Source: Aphelocoma coerulescens
Lineage: Eukaryota > Chordata > Aves > Passeriformes > Corvidae
Direction: 5' to 3'
Length of the DNA stretch: 64,000 bases
Assembly (NCBI RefSeq): GCF_041296385.1
Contig: NW_027184078.1
Location: 620,001 to 684,000, forward strand
The position numbers and the translations under genes were made by a program. The notes beneath the pieces are model-generated. The model did no database searches, had not been told where the DNA came from, and saw nothing but the letters and a program-made list of their open reading frames with translations. Every line of letters starts with the position of its first letter. The first letter of the stretch is position 1. Positions 16,630 to 27,700 of this stretch are shown here, piece after piece.

Positions 16630-17123
16630 TGTTACAAAAAGGATAGGATATTGGATTTTAGAAGTAGTAAGGCTAAGGCTCTGCTAGGCTGTAAGGCCTC
16701 AGGTGTAGAAATAGTTCTCTGGGGAAACAGGAATGGAATGTACTGGGTGGGGAGGTTAGGAATAGTGAATTAGCTGGGCATGGTGAACCTGTCTAAAAGT
16801 AAATTGTTCTGGGTTGATATATGTTGCATGCAAGGGGGATTTCAGCGGTAGGAGCTCGTTGAGCATTATCTAAGACTAGACAACCATGAAGATATATGGC
16901 TTAGGGTATGATTATCAATTGTTAATCCTTGTGATGTATGTTTTACTTTGAAGATTAAATCTTGTATGTGTGCCAATGTTTGAAACTGTATAAAGAGCTG
17001 AGTGAAACGATAGGCCTTTGGGAAGCCTGATTTGGGACACTAGTCCCCAGGTCCCCGGGCCCTGAATAAAGCACCGCATAAACTGACTCTCTATTGGTTT
17101 GTGTTTGTGGTCGGTGGGCAACA
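16630..17123 (+). repeat. ERV1 3' LTR
   Basis: 494-bp copy of the 5' LTR, differing by one visible substitution. AATAAA near 17064 would terminate the proviral transcript. Followed by the CAGT target duplication. Confidence 0.95.
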
Positions 17124-17127
17124 CAGT

Positions 17128-18009
17128 GATTTACCAGGGTAATTCCCCCAATTTGAAAGCATCTCGTTTTCCCCATCTCCTAGACAGCTCACATCAACCA
17201 GCCAGTTGTAGAGCTTACAGAAGGAAGAATGAGGCCTTAGCAGGGAAAGCCAAGTGTAGGCCCTCGGACTCCCTTGGCCCTTCCTGCCCCGGCACCCGCG
17301 GCCGCTCCGGTGCCCTCAGGCCCCGGCTCGAAGCAAAACCACAAAACCCTCTGGAAAGAAAGCCGGACTGGGGGAAAACCCTGCAGGGGGAATTGAATGC
17401 CACGGACAGCGATTGCTGAGAGTTGGAGATTCCAAACACTCCAAGGGGCCGGAGGGAACCGCGCTGCAGCCTCGGGGCCTCCCTGGGGCACTGCGGGGAC
17501 TCCCGAGCAGAGCGACTCTTCCTGCTCCCCAAAATCCGCAGCTTTGGGTCAGCTGAGGAAAGGAGCTGGAAAAAGGGTCTGGAAAGGGGCTGGAGCCCGA
17601 GGGGACCCCTCAGCCTTGGCCTGGAGCAGCCACAGGAAAATGCCCCGGAAACCAAGGAAATCGATGGAAGTAATGAGGAATTTTTGAACTCTTTCCGCTG
17701 CTGTTTCCAGAAGGTCCCGGCCGGGTCCTGCTGGGAGGAGCCGGGGATGGGGTGGGGCCTCAGGGCTTAATTGGGGAGAAAAGTTGAACTGGGGCAAGGA
17801 AACTTTAATGGTGGGGAGAAAATGTGAACGGAGGGGATTTGAATGGGAGGGGATGATTTGAATTGGGCAGAGAAAATGAATTGGGGGAGGAGCCCCCCAG
17901 CCCTCGGCTGTGCCCCGAAGATGCTGCCAGCGGTTCCCCTGCTCCCACCCCCCGGGCTGGGGGCGCGGAGCTGCCGCTGCTCCCCAGGAATGCCACGGGA
18001 TAAAAACTC
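17128..18009. other. Intergenic, no gene recognised
   Basis: Continuation of the host sequence interrupted by ERV1. Open frames exist on both strands but none shows a recognisable domain. GC content rises toward the right. Confidence 0.45.
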
Positions 18010-18735
18010 CACTCAAGCTTTTATGTTCCCAGTCATTCCCAATAAGATCCCACTTGTCCCCAACATGGTCCCAGTTGTTCCCAGACATGTCCTGTATGGT
18101 TCCTTTCACTCTCAGTCCCTCCCAGTAGGAGTAAGGTACAGCCCCAGTCACTTCCAGTATGAACCCAGCCACTCCCAGTCAGTCCCTCTATGTTGCCTTT
18201 TGTCCCATCATGGTCCCAGTTGCTCTAAGCATGATCCCAGTATGAGTCCAGTCACCCCCAGTATGATTCCAGGTAACTTCCCAGTATGAGTCTGGTTAGA
18301 TTCCTGTCACCCCCAGTATGATCCCAGATACTCCCAGCACTATGCCAGTCACTGCAACATGATCCTGTCACTCCCAGTATGATCCTAGTATGACCCCAGT
18401 ATGGACCCGCTGCTCCCAGGATGATCCCAGTTGCCCCCTGCATCTTTCCAATTGTGCCCTTTCACCACCACTGGGGTTCCAGTCACTCCCAGTACAATCC
18501 CAGTCATTCCCAGTATTATGCAAATCACTCCCAGTATATCCCAGCAGCACCCATTGGGCCTCAGTATGTTCCCAGTAGCCCTCAGTGTGGTCCCAATATA
18601 TCCCAGTATAATCCCTGGTGCTCCAAATCTGGCCCTGCCCAGTCCAGATCCTGGTCCCAGTGTATCCTCCTGTCCCATTCTGTCCTAGTCCATCCCATTC
18701 TGTCCCAGTTCATCCCATTCTCTCCCAGTCCTTTC
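18010..18735. repeat. Minisatellite of CCCAGTATGATCCCAGTCACT type
   Basis: Imperfect tandem units of about 10-24 bp built from CCCAGTATGATCC and CCAGTCACTCC, varying along roughly 700 bp. The same family occurs in inverted sense at 29403-29685 and as a related tract at 62320-62585, both in this window. Here it lies just before a class II beta tail exon, in the position of an intron. Confidence 0.85.
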
Positions 18736-18796
18736 CGGTCCCTTCCCGGCAGCCGCCGCCGTTTCCCGGATCCTTCTGCCGTCCACCCCCCCCAAA

Positions 18797-19325
18797 GCTG
18801 CCCCTCCGCCCCCCAAGATGATGACGGGGATCGGGGGCTTCGTGTTGGGCTTTGTCTTCCTGGCGCTGGGGCTCGGCTTCTACCTGCGCAAGCAGGTGAC
18901 GGGAGGGGCCCGGGGGTCGCGTCCCCCCTCCCCCGGAGCTCTGAGGTCCCCCGGGGCCCCCCCGCCCGGTGTCACCCCCTTTGCTCTGCCCACAGAGCTC
19001 CAGAGCCTCCGGCGGCCGCAGCCCCTCCCCGTGGCCTCGGGCCCGGCCGGGACCCCTCGCCCCATCCCCGGCGATGATTTTGGGGGGTCGTGTGTCCCCC
19101 CCAGCCCCGCTGTCACTCTGCCCCTGCCCGGCTGCTCCCAGTGTTCCCAGGAAGGCTTCCCACTTCGCCCCGGTCTCGTTTATTGGGGAACAGTGGGAAG
19201 GGACTTTGGGGGATCCCGCGGCGGGACCGAGAGTGGAGGGGGCAGAACCGGCCCCAGGATGGATCGAGAATGGGGACCCCCGTGTGTCACCCCCCCCGGG
19301 GGGCCCTTGGGAGGCACCTGAACCC
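18797..19325 (+). pseudogene. MHC class II beta 3' fragment (transmembrane exon and tail)
   Basis: The exon-like segment to about 18894 encodes KMMTGIGGFVLGFVFLALG then LGFYLRKQ, the class II beta connecting/transmembrane/cytoplasmic signature, and ends at a GT donor. A CCCACAG acceptor follows near 18993 with AGCTCC. The homologous minus-strand copy at about 61.74 kb reads AGCTCCTGA (stop), whereas here the triplet is AGA, so the usual stop is gone and the frame stays open to about 19478. No signal-peptide, beta-1 or beta-2 exon is present upstream, so this is a remnant rather than a working gene. The region to 19.33 kb is homologous to the minus-strand copy at 61.3-61.85 kb. Confidence 0.75.
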
Positions 19326-19449
19326 AAAATCGGCACCCAGCGAACCCCAAAGGCGCAGAGACCCCCCCCTAAGCCGCCCCACAGCCCCCAACGACCAACC
19401 AAAATCCCCCGCGAGTATCAGATAATCAGAGAAGGCGTTGAACAACCTT

Positions 19450-19495
19450 CAGCCAATCAGAGCGCGCGGCGCTGGTGACTCACCAGTTGCCAGGC
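19450..19495 (-). promoter_or_regulatory. MHC class II-type X/Y promoter module (orphan)
   Basis: On the minus strand: CCTGGCAACTGGTGAGTCAC (X1/X2-like, RFX and CREB/AP1 type), then about 16 bases, then CTGATTGGCT (Y box, NF-Y). Spacing fits the class II SXY enhanceosome. It points left, toward the tail end of the class II fragment rather than to a first exon. Similar modules occur at 56427-56470 and 62417-62460. Confidence 0.55.
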
Positions 19496-19499
19496 AGAC

Positions 19500-19800
19500 C
19501 CGCAGCGCTCAGCGCTCCCCACCCGGACCCCGCCTGCGCCCCCCCCTCGCTCCCAGCGCCCCCCGCCAGGGGAATTTGAGGAGGGGGCGCGTGGGGGGCG
19601 CCCAGGCCGGGCCCAGAGCCCAGCGCTGCCCCAGCCCGACCTCTCCCGGCTCCATCCCGGCTCCATCCCGGCTCCTCCCGCGGGATGCGACCGCGCTGGG
19701 AAAACGGGGGGCCAAGGGTGGGCGCTGGGCCCGGGGGGAGCAGGAGAAAGGATGGGGGAGGAGGAGAAGGAGAAGGAGGCACCTTTTAATGATATTTTAT
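19500..19800 (+). other. GC-rich region shared with the zinc-finger gene 5' flank
   Basis: Homologous to about 56470-56930 (shared CCGCCAGGGGAATTTG block, CAGCGCTGCCCCAGCCCGA block and GGAGGAG tract). It ends at an AT-rich segment with AATAAA on the minus strand near 19795. Probably a duplicated promoter/CpG island; no coding exon seen. Confidence 0.5.
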
Positions 19801-20014
19801 TGAGTCTCATTTTTTAGAGAGCAGGATCAATACTCCCCGGCCGTCAGGGCGAGTCCCTCAGGGCTGCGGGGCCCTGCTGCCGGCTCACCCCGTGCCAGCC
19901 CAGCGCCAGCGCTCAGCGGGGCTTTGGCTTCCCGTGCCCTTTCCCGTATCCCCAGCCCAGCGTCACCACCCCCGTGTCCCCAGGTCGTGCCCCACCCCTG
20001 TCCCCCTCCCCCTT

Positions 20015-20290
20015 TGTCGAGACACGGAGGATGAGAATTTCCCCACCATCCACCCCAAGAGTTCCCCCGAGCCCATTTCCTCTCGTGCTTTCCCTTGGCA
20101 GCAGAGCCCCACCCCTCCTGGCTGCCCCCTCCTGTCAGGGACTTGGAGAGAGCCAGGTCCCCCCTGAGCCTCCTTTCCTCCAGGCTCAGCCCCCTCAGAT
20201 CCCTCAGCTGCCCCTCAGAAGTCCTCCAGAGCCTTCCCCAGCTCCATTCCCATCTCTGGACGTGCTCCAGCCCCTCCATGTCTTTCTTGC
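20015..20290 (-). mobile_element. CR1 LINE 3' fragment
   Basis: Read on the minus strand this matches the conserved 3' part of avian CR1 as I know it: GACATGGAGGGGCTGGAGCA, a GGGGAAGGCTCTGGAGGA-like segment, a GCCTGGAGGAAAGGAGGCT-like segment, and the CTGACAGGAGG block. Truncated at both ends. Confidence 0.75.
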
Positions 20291-20585
20291 AGTTTGAAGC
20301 CCAATCGCTGCCCTGTCGCTGCAGGTGCCAAAACCCCAGGGAGACTCCTTGGAAATGGGGGTAGAGAGGAGCCCTTCAAAGGGAAACGTGTGCAAAACTG
20401 CTCCCAATGGCCGAGCGGGTTTGGTGTGGCTGCGGGAGGAAGAGATGCTCCGGGACTCCGCCTCGGCCCCGGAGCGGAGCGGCCCGTGCTGCCCCGGGGC
20501 GCGCGGGGCTCGGCCGTGGGGCGCGCGGGGGGGAACGGACACACGGGCACCGGACACACGGACACGCGGACAAACGCTCCCAGCG

Positions 20586-20636
20586 CTTCAGCGGCAGCAG
20601 CGGCAGCAGCAGCAGCGGCAGCAGCGGCAGCAGCGA
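20586..20636 (+). repeat. (CAG/CGG)n trinucleotide repeat upstream of the PIM-like gene
   Basis: About 50 bp of interrupted CAGCAG/CGG triplets between the CR1 fragment and the PIM-like start codon, in the probable 5' UTR or promoter. Potentially length-variable. Confidence 0.8.
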
Positions 20637-20769
20637 GTCCACGAACCCTCTGCGTCCCTTCTCCTGCTCCTCCTCTCCCTCTCCCAGTGTCTCGCACCCT
20701 CTCCCGCTCTCCCTTTCGTTCCCCAACCCCCCCGCCCGCGGCCTCCCTCTCCCCAGGCCCGGCCGGGCC

Positions 20770-23252
20770 ATGCCCCCGGCCCGCCCCCGGCCCCGGGCGG
20801 GGCTGCCCCCTCCCCGCCCCCGGGCGTCCCGCCGCGGTCCCGCCTCCGCCCGGCTCTCGCCGTCCTGGCTGTGGCGCTGCTGGGCGGGCATCAGTGCCTG
20901 GCTCCTGGGCACCATCGCCAGCCCCTGGCTCCGGCTGGCCCGACCCCTACCCCGACCCCGACCCCGGCCCCGGCCTCGGCTCCTCCCGGGGCCCGCCGGG
21001 GACACAGGCGGCGCGGCCGCTCCCGCCGCCTCCGCAGCGTCTTCCCCGCTCCGAGCTCCGCCGCTCTTGAGCGCGGCCGCCGGCCCCGAGCCGCCGGTGG
21101 CCCCTCCAAAAGAGCCCCCATGTGGGGATGGCCGGCCCGGGGCGGTTGAGCGGCGCTCGGGGGCCGTTCCTGGCCCCGGGCCGAGCGCTGACGGCCGCGT
21201 CTCGCGGGCACGGAAGGCGCAGCAGGGCCTGAAGGAGCGCTACCGGCTGGGTTCGCTGCTGGGGCGCGGCGGCTTCGGCAGCGTCTTCGCGGCCACGCGG
21301 CTCTCGGACGGCGCCCCGGTGAGTGGCGGGGCCGGCGGCGGGCGCAGGAGGCGGGGGGCAAAGGAGGAGGAGAAGGAGCATGGGGCTGGGCACGGCGGGC
21401 GGCGAGCTCAGCCCGCTGCTCCCCTTGCCTTGCAGGTGGCCATCAAACGGGTGCCGCGGAACCGCATCGGCCATTGGGGCGAGCTGGTGAGTGAGCGAGG
21501 GGCAGCGGGAGAAGCCGGGGCGCGACGGGCGGGGATGAGCCGAGGCCCGGCAGGGTGGAAGCCGCCAGAACACTTCGAGGGAGAGCGGCCGTGGGGCCAG
21601 CGGAGCGCGCAGACCGTCCCCGGCTGGCTGAGGGCTTCCCGAGCCCCGGCACGGCATCAGCTCCGCTGACAGCACCGTGCTCCTCCCACAGCCCGACGGC
21701 ACCCGAGCACCACTGGAGATCGTGCTGCTGGACAAGGTGTCCGCTGGCTTCCCTGGCATCGTCCAGCTCCACGAGTGGCTGGAGCTCCCCAACAACGTGG
21801 TGATGGTGCTGGAGCGCCCGGAGCGGTCTCAGGACCTCCTTCACTTCATTTGGGCACGGGGCTTCCTGTGCGAGGAGGTGGCGCGGCACCTGTTCCGCCA
21901 GGTGCTGGAGGCCGTGCGGCACTGCACCAGCTGCGGGGTCCTGCACCGGGACATCAAACCGGAGAACATCCTGGTTGACCTGGCCACCGGGCAGGCCAAG
22001 CTCATTGACTTTGGCTGTGGCACCTACCTGCAAGCCACAGCCTACACCAGCTTTGCAGGTGAGCCCACGCAGGGGGAGGCTCCTGGTAGCAGCATCTCAC
22101 AGCCCAACATCTCACAGCCCAAAGCCAGCTGTGGCAGGGGGGATTCTCCCTTTTGCTGCCAGTCATGGCAGCCGGAGTCTTCAGCTGAGTTGCTTTTGAG
22201 CGGCGCTGGCTGAAGGGCTATTTTCCAGCCTTGCTGGCAGCCTTCGCCAGCCACTCTGCCCAGGACTGGCGCTGGGGCTGGGGCAGCCAGCGTCACAGAA
22301 ACACCCGTGGGTGGGGGTAGCAGAGAGGGGGGCCCAGAACCTGTGCTCCAGCCCGTTTGATGTGCAGGCGAGACAGGGCTCGGACTGCTCTGCTGCCCGT
22401 GCTTGCCTTGGCTTAAGAATGGTTTCTGGGGCAGTGCAGGCAGGGAGGATGAAAGCGTGGTTTTTCCCCAGCACCAAGTGGGTTTTTCCTTTGCATGGAA
22501 TGCTCGGGCCTTGCCAGGGCTTCCGCTGCCCTCTTGCGACACCAGTGGCTTCTTTTCCAACCCCCAGTTTGTACGCAAGTCCTAGGTGCTGGCAAGAGGG
22601 CAGCGGGTCACGCCGCGTGCCGCTGCTGCGGCCCCTGCATGCCCAGGGATGCTGGGGCGAGGCTCTGGGAGCAGGCAGCGTCCCCCTGAAGAACTCCACC
22701 TCTATTCCATAGGAACACCGTCCTACAGCCCCCCGGAATGGACCCTGTTAGGCTGGTACCACGGCGAGGCAGCGACCGTCTGGTCCCTGGGCATCGTGCT
22801 GCACCAGATGGTCTGCGGGGAGCACCCTTTCAGGAGGGGCTGGCACAGCACCTGGGGCCGGCTCTCGCTCCCACGACGGCTCTCTCCAGGTGGATCCTCG
22901 TCTCTGCAGCACGGGGGGAATAGCAGTGCTGGGAGACAGCAGCGGGCTCAGGAGCATCCTGCACTGGCAGCTGCTGAGGAGGTGGCAATGTCCTGCTCTC
23001 CTGCTCTCCTCCAAAAGAAAGAATTGATGGCAAAGTTTAGGCACAGTCCTGAGCACACGCAGCACGGCCTGGCCATGGCAAGAGTGGGGCAAAGTGGACA
23101 GGAGCCTTTTGCAACTGACTGGCGCTTTCTGCTTTCTCTCCGCAGAGTGCCAGGATCTCATCCGACGGTGTTTATCCGTGCTCTCCTCGGAAAGGCCCTC
23201 ATTAGAAGACCTGTCCTGTGATCCTTGGATGCAGGATATCCATGTGCCATAG
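20770..23252 (+). CDS. PIM1-like serine/threonine kinase (complete)
   Basis: Five coding exons with GT-AG borders: 20770-21318, 21436-21486, 21692-22058, 22713-22889, 23146-23252. They total 1251 nt (416 aa plus stop). The 51/367/177-nt internal exons follow the PIM gene structure. Motifs: glycine loop [14 protein letters not shown] lysine, the PIM hinge signature [18 protein letters not shown] catalytic loop, LIDFGCG, YSPPEW, and the C-terminal CQDLIRRCL...WMQDIHVP. The first exon encodes a roughly 150-residue Pro/Arg/Ala-rich extension before the kinase domain that PIM1 (about 313 aa) lacks, including a Trp-rich hydrophobic segment and an (RP)n run from a CCCCGA-type repeat. PIM kinases are constitutively active survival kinases with no regulatory domain. 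The start is the first ATG that keeps this frame open near the conserved N-terminus. Confidence 0.88.
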
Positions 23253-23539
23253 GAGAAGGGAGAGAGCCACACGCACGCTTTGACCCAGGGAGCCGGTAAG
23301 TTCCAGCTGCACATGCGCCTTGGCAGGAAGCAGCAAAGAAAGGCAGAGATTTTGTCCTGCCTGAATCGCTGCGCAGGGCTCCTCAGCTGGGCACGCGCAG
23401 CCCTGCTGCTGGAGCTGAGCTGCTCTTCCCAGCACTGGTGGCCCCCATGCCAGCTGCTTTTGCTTGTTCTGCTTCAGCGACAGCCGGGGCCCTGGGCAGA
23501 GCACTGACAGCCTGCTCCAGCCCCAGGGAAGAAGGAGCC

Positions 23540-24790
23540 CCTGGAGAAGCTGTGCCAGGTGCGGCTGCTGCTGGAGACATGGAGGGTGACATCAAGGATG
23601 ACAAGCTCTTCCTCCGCTTGGCAAGCTGAAGATGATGGACTTCAATTGTGGCACCTTCTCCAAAGCCAGGCTCCACAGCGAATTTGCAGATGAGTCCACA
23701 TGCAGGGGGATGCTCCCAGATTTGTGCATTGCACAGCCTGGCCGGGAAGCAAAGGTTTCCCCCTTTGCTGGGGCGGATGCAACCAATTCTTCAGTCGGCT
23801 GCCAAGCTGCTTTTTGGCAGGGCTGGGGGGATGGGCTGGGCTGGTTTTGAACTGGGAGTCTGCTCCTGGCCCTGCCAACAGCCCCCAGCACCCACCGTGG
23901 CCCGCGCTGGGGCTGGGGCTGGGGCAGCCAGCCCGACACAAACAAAGCCCCATGGTGGGAGCAGAGGTTGGACACCAGAAGCTGTGCATGGGCTGCTTTG
24001 CTCTGCAGGCAAGAAAGGGCTTGGGCTGCTCCACTGCCCTTGTTGGCTTTGGGCTCAGCATGACTTTTGGGGGCAGTGCAGGGGGAAGGCAGAAAGCGTG
24101 GGCTGCCCTGGCCTGTGGGTGGGTTTTTCCCTCGCATGGCGGGCTTGGGCCTTCCTCAAGGCCCCAGCAGAGAGAAGATTTTCTACCTTTTTCCTTGTTT
24201 TCCCTTTTTGTCTGTAATCTCTTTTCATTGATTTATGGTTTGTTTTTCCAAAGGAAGCATTCTAGGTGCTGTCTGGTCCGGATGGCAAAGTGCTTGGGAG
24301 CAGCTGTGGCGTGGATGGGACGTGCCCTTGGAGAAGGGCTGAGGACACCGTTTGGGAGCAGCTTTTCTTCTGGCGGCGGGAGGCGTGAGGTGGGTGCCCG
24401 TCCTCTTGGCACGGCTGGGATAAGGGCTTTTGGGAGACGGCAGCGAGCGCAGCAGCATCCTGCTCTGGGCAGCTGCTGAGGAGGTGGCTGTGCCACGGCC
24501 GGCTGCAGGCTGGGCACGTGTCCTGCCCTCCTGCTCTCCTGCCAGAGGCAGCAATGCTGGGCAGCTTTGGGCAGCGCTCTGAGCGCGGCCAGCACGGCCT
24601 GGGCACTGCGGGCGGCTGGGACAAGGGGGACGGGAGCCTTCAGCTGACGGGTGCTTTCTGTTTTCTCTCCTTGCAGCCGGGCTCTGTGGATGCTGAGGCT
24701 GCTCTGGGCTCCACCAAGGCTCTGTTGCGGCTCAGCCCCGGGGCCACGAGAAGCCAAAGAAGAAACGCCGTGACCTGCAGCAGAGACGTG
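23540..24790 (+). pseudogene. PIM-like kinase pseudogene fragment
   Basis: A degraded copy of PIM exon 4 (about 23580-23690): DIKDDKLF corresponds to the catalytic loop with its Asn lost, and, in another frame, KMMDFNCGT to the DFG segment. The splice donor is GCAGAT instead of GCAGGT. The following kilobase resembles intron 4 and the downstream flank of the intact gene (shared GGGGCAGCCAGC block, GATGCTGAGGCTGCTCTGGG block). Frameshifts and the missing donor make it non-coding. Probably a tandem duplicate that decayed. Confidence 0.7.
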
Positions 24791-27700
24791 CTTGAGTAGC
24801 TCGGCAGTGCAGCTCAAGTTTGCAGAGCGTGCACCTCCAGGGGAAAATATGACACCCCCCCAATAACAAACTTGTTCAGTAACTTCTGAAATGAAATCAG
24901 TCTGGGATGACCCCCAATGCCATTTTTCAGCTTGCTCAAGCTGAAGCTCAGCTCTTCTCTGAGCAGTTCTCTCCCCCACCTGCCTTTTGCTCCACAAGTG
25001 CTCCCTCTTTCCCCCAGTGAGTTCCCAGCTCACCGCAGTCCCCATTGCACTGTAGCCTTCCTTGATGGCCCTGGCCACGAGGAAGAGTGAGCCCCAGGTT
25101 TAGGGACTCATGCTGTCACTGGCTGAAGAACAGCAATGTCTCAGAGGTCTGGTGAGATTTGGGGGTCATTCAGAGCTGCTCTCCAGGCCTCAGCTCTGCT
25201 CACTGCTGGCTTGCCACTCCCTTTTCCTCGTTCTTCACAGAGCAGGATGAGCTCTGTGAATGCCCTTGACCCTCGCCACCCTTCCCAGCCCAGCCACCCA
25301 GCCCAGTTAGGCTTAAGCTGGAGCTTCTCTGTCTCCTCTGGCACGCCAGTGCAGTCCCCTCTGCGGGGAGCAGCAGCCCCAGAGCACAGCACACAACAGT
25401 GCAGGCCGCAGCCGGAGCAGCTCCCCTGCAGCCGTGGCTTGGCTCTTTGTGGCAACCAAATGCTCCCTGTTTGCAGCTGTCCCTGGAGGATGGCCCCAGG
25501 GCAGAGCCCAGCCGGGCTCCCAGTGCATCCCCTGAAGCTTGGTGCAGCGCTCCCAGAGCTGAGCTTAACGCTGAGCACCCAGAGCTGTGGCTCACAGTCG
25601 GTGTTTGCAAGCGTTGTGTTCTCATCTCCTGCAACCTGTGGGGAAAACGAGCTGTGCGGCCGGGCCAGCACCGCCCCTCTGGGCAGTGACACGGCTGAAG
25701 GTCTTTGCTGTTGCCGAGGAGGCGGCATGGAGCCTTAGCAGGGCCTGGCACCTGTGGAGCCGGATCTCGCCCGCTGTCCGGGACTCGCTGCCCACCAACC
25801 GCCCCCACCCGCCGCGCTCCCTTCTGCAGGGACAGAATGCTCTGGCTGTACCAGGCTTTCCATCACGTCTGTGTACCCATGGCTGTGGAACACACATGGA
25901 GAGGGAAAGTGTCAGTCACGGTGCTGGCACACTCCTTCCTTTCCATACAGGACACGTCCCTGGGCACCCCGTGTGCGGATCTATTCAAAGGAGAGGCATG
26001 GATAGAGATTTCCCACAGAGCTCTGACTCTGGCGGAACTCACCTTGTCAGCCAGCAGCCAGGGCATTTGTTTCCCAGCTCTGTGTCAGTCGGTGCCCAAG
26101 AGCTGAAGGGAGCAGCATTTAGAAGCAGTTTCCAGATTTCTAGGCAGGCAGTGGAGCTGACAAGCATCCGTGCAACTCGCCGTGTTCATCAGGAGGGGCT
26201 GCTGCTTCTTTGGGAATACGGCACAACGGAGACACGAGACTTGGAAAAATCCCAGCTCTCTGTGGATTTGCGCAGGAGGAGGAGCAGCAGAAACACTTTG
26301 TGTCTGCTTGTGGGGACACAAGGTCCAAGGAGCGGGGCTGGCAGAGGGTGACCTGGGCCGCTGGCAGCTCAAGTCCCGTGTGTTGGGTCTGCCTGAGGGA
26401 AAGTTCATGGGCCTTCCAGGGCTGTGCTTTGCATTGGTAGCTGGACGGGTGCTGATAATAGAGCGGTGTTCTGGCTACTGCCCAGCAGCGCTGTCCCTCT
26501 GCCATTCCTTCCCCCATCAGAGGGGATGGGAGTGGGCAGGATCCTGGCAGGGGACACAGCCAGGCCAGTGGACCCAAATCAGCCAAGGGGATGTTCCAAC
26601 CATATGACTCCAGCTCAGATGTATAAAGCAAAGGGAGAGAGGAGGAAGGGCACCTTTTCCCCCAGAAGCTGAAGTTTCCCTGAGGGTTCCAGTTCCAAAC
26701 TGTTGACCCTTTTTGGAGGCGTAAGATTGTCACCTCATAGTCTTCCAGTCACCCTCGAGTTGTAGAATTTTAGAGCAGTCAAATTAATCAAGTTCACATT
26801 TTCTAGATATTGCTGTGTCATTTTCTCGATATCCACGTGAGAGGGGACACAGTGATGGATGGGTTTGCATGGGAGCTCCAGAGCCCCAGAATGGAGAGCC
26901 TGAGTGTCCCAGCAGGATTTGCAGGAGTGTGGGGCAGCTGGAAAGAAGATCGTGGGCAATATTCTCCTGCCTCCATCTTCCAAGGAAACTTTGATTCAGT
27001 CCCTGTCTGCACCATGCCATGGGGCCTCCAGAGGCCCAGGGAGGTGTCTGGGTGGCCCCAGAAGGCACTTGCAGAACCCTGGGGCACCAGGGAAGGGGTA
27101 GGAGCATCCCTGTGGTGCTGGGAGAGACACGCAGAGGGGGCCACCCCTGGTGCCCAGGCAAGAGCTGCATTCAGGCAGCCAAATTCATGCAGGGTCTGCC
27201 CGGGCGCTGCCAAGGACCAGTCCAGTGAGCTCCTGTCCTCTTTCACCTCTTTGTATGTTTTTTGTATTTCTTTGTATTTATTTCTTTGTATTTATCCTTA
27301 TTCTTATCTTTGTATTTGTTGACCCTCAAAATGCCATTAGAAATCATTTTCCCTCAAAATAAATACTGACTTATTTTAGTGTGCTGCTTTGGACAAATTT
27401 GCAGGAAAATATCCTCTGACAGAAGGCAGGTTACAACCAGCCCTCTCCCACCAGGTCTGGGAAAAAAATATTTTCCTCTGAGGAAAGTGAAAGAGAAAAA
27501 GAACCTATTTATTTAACAAACACACAGGAAAAGGATAATAATGCTGAATACTCCTCTCGCTGTGGAGAGAAACCTGGGAAGATTTCAGAGTCCTTCTGTA
27601 GGTGTGCTCTCTCTCCTCCTCCTTGGAGCTGGGTTGGTGTCCTCCAGGGCCTTGGTGGAAAATTCTCCCGGTGTGTTCTGATGTTGAAACAGTCCAGAAG

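Larger units (their letters stand above)
7856..17123 (+). mobile_element. ERV1: near-intact gammaretrovirus-like endogenous provirus
   Basis: Complete provirus of about 9.27 kb bounded by 494-bp LTRs and a 4-bp target duplication. Order: LTR, tRNA-Arg-type primer binding site, gag, in-frame UGA then protease/RT, frameshift, RNase H/integrase, env, polypurine tract, LTR. By eye the two LTRs differ at one position (A at about 7917 versus G at about 16691), so insertion is recent. Gag-pol organisation by stop readthrough and the protease-RT-RNase H-integrase order fit a class I (gamma-like) element. The env is unusual: Ig-like domains at its N-terminus. The only clear coding lesion is the pol frameshift near 12.29-12.32 kb. 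Confidence 0.95.

Noticed and set aside
18010..18735. CRISPR-like array
   Set aside because: Units are short, imperfect and contiguous without unique spacers; vertebrate minisatellite.
20294..21149. Long plus-strand frames upstream of and over PIM exon 1
   Set aside because: GC-rich sequence keeps all three frames open; only one runs into the kinase glycine loop and the donor at 21318.
22738..22923. Alternative frame over PIM exon 5
   Set aside because: The PIM motifs YSPPEW and VWSLGI lie in the other frame, which matches neighbouring exon phases.
25136..26351. Overlapping 130-250-codon frames on both strands
   Set aside because: No domain, no splice pattern, mutual overlap; typical of GC-rich non-coding DNA.
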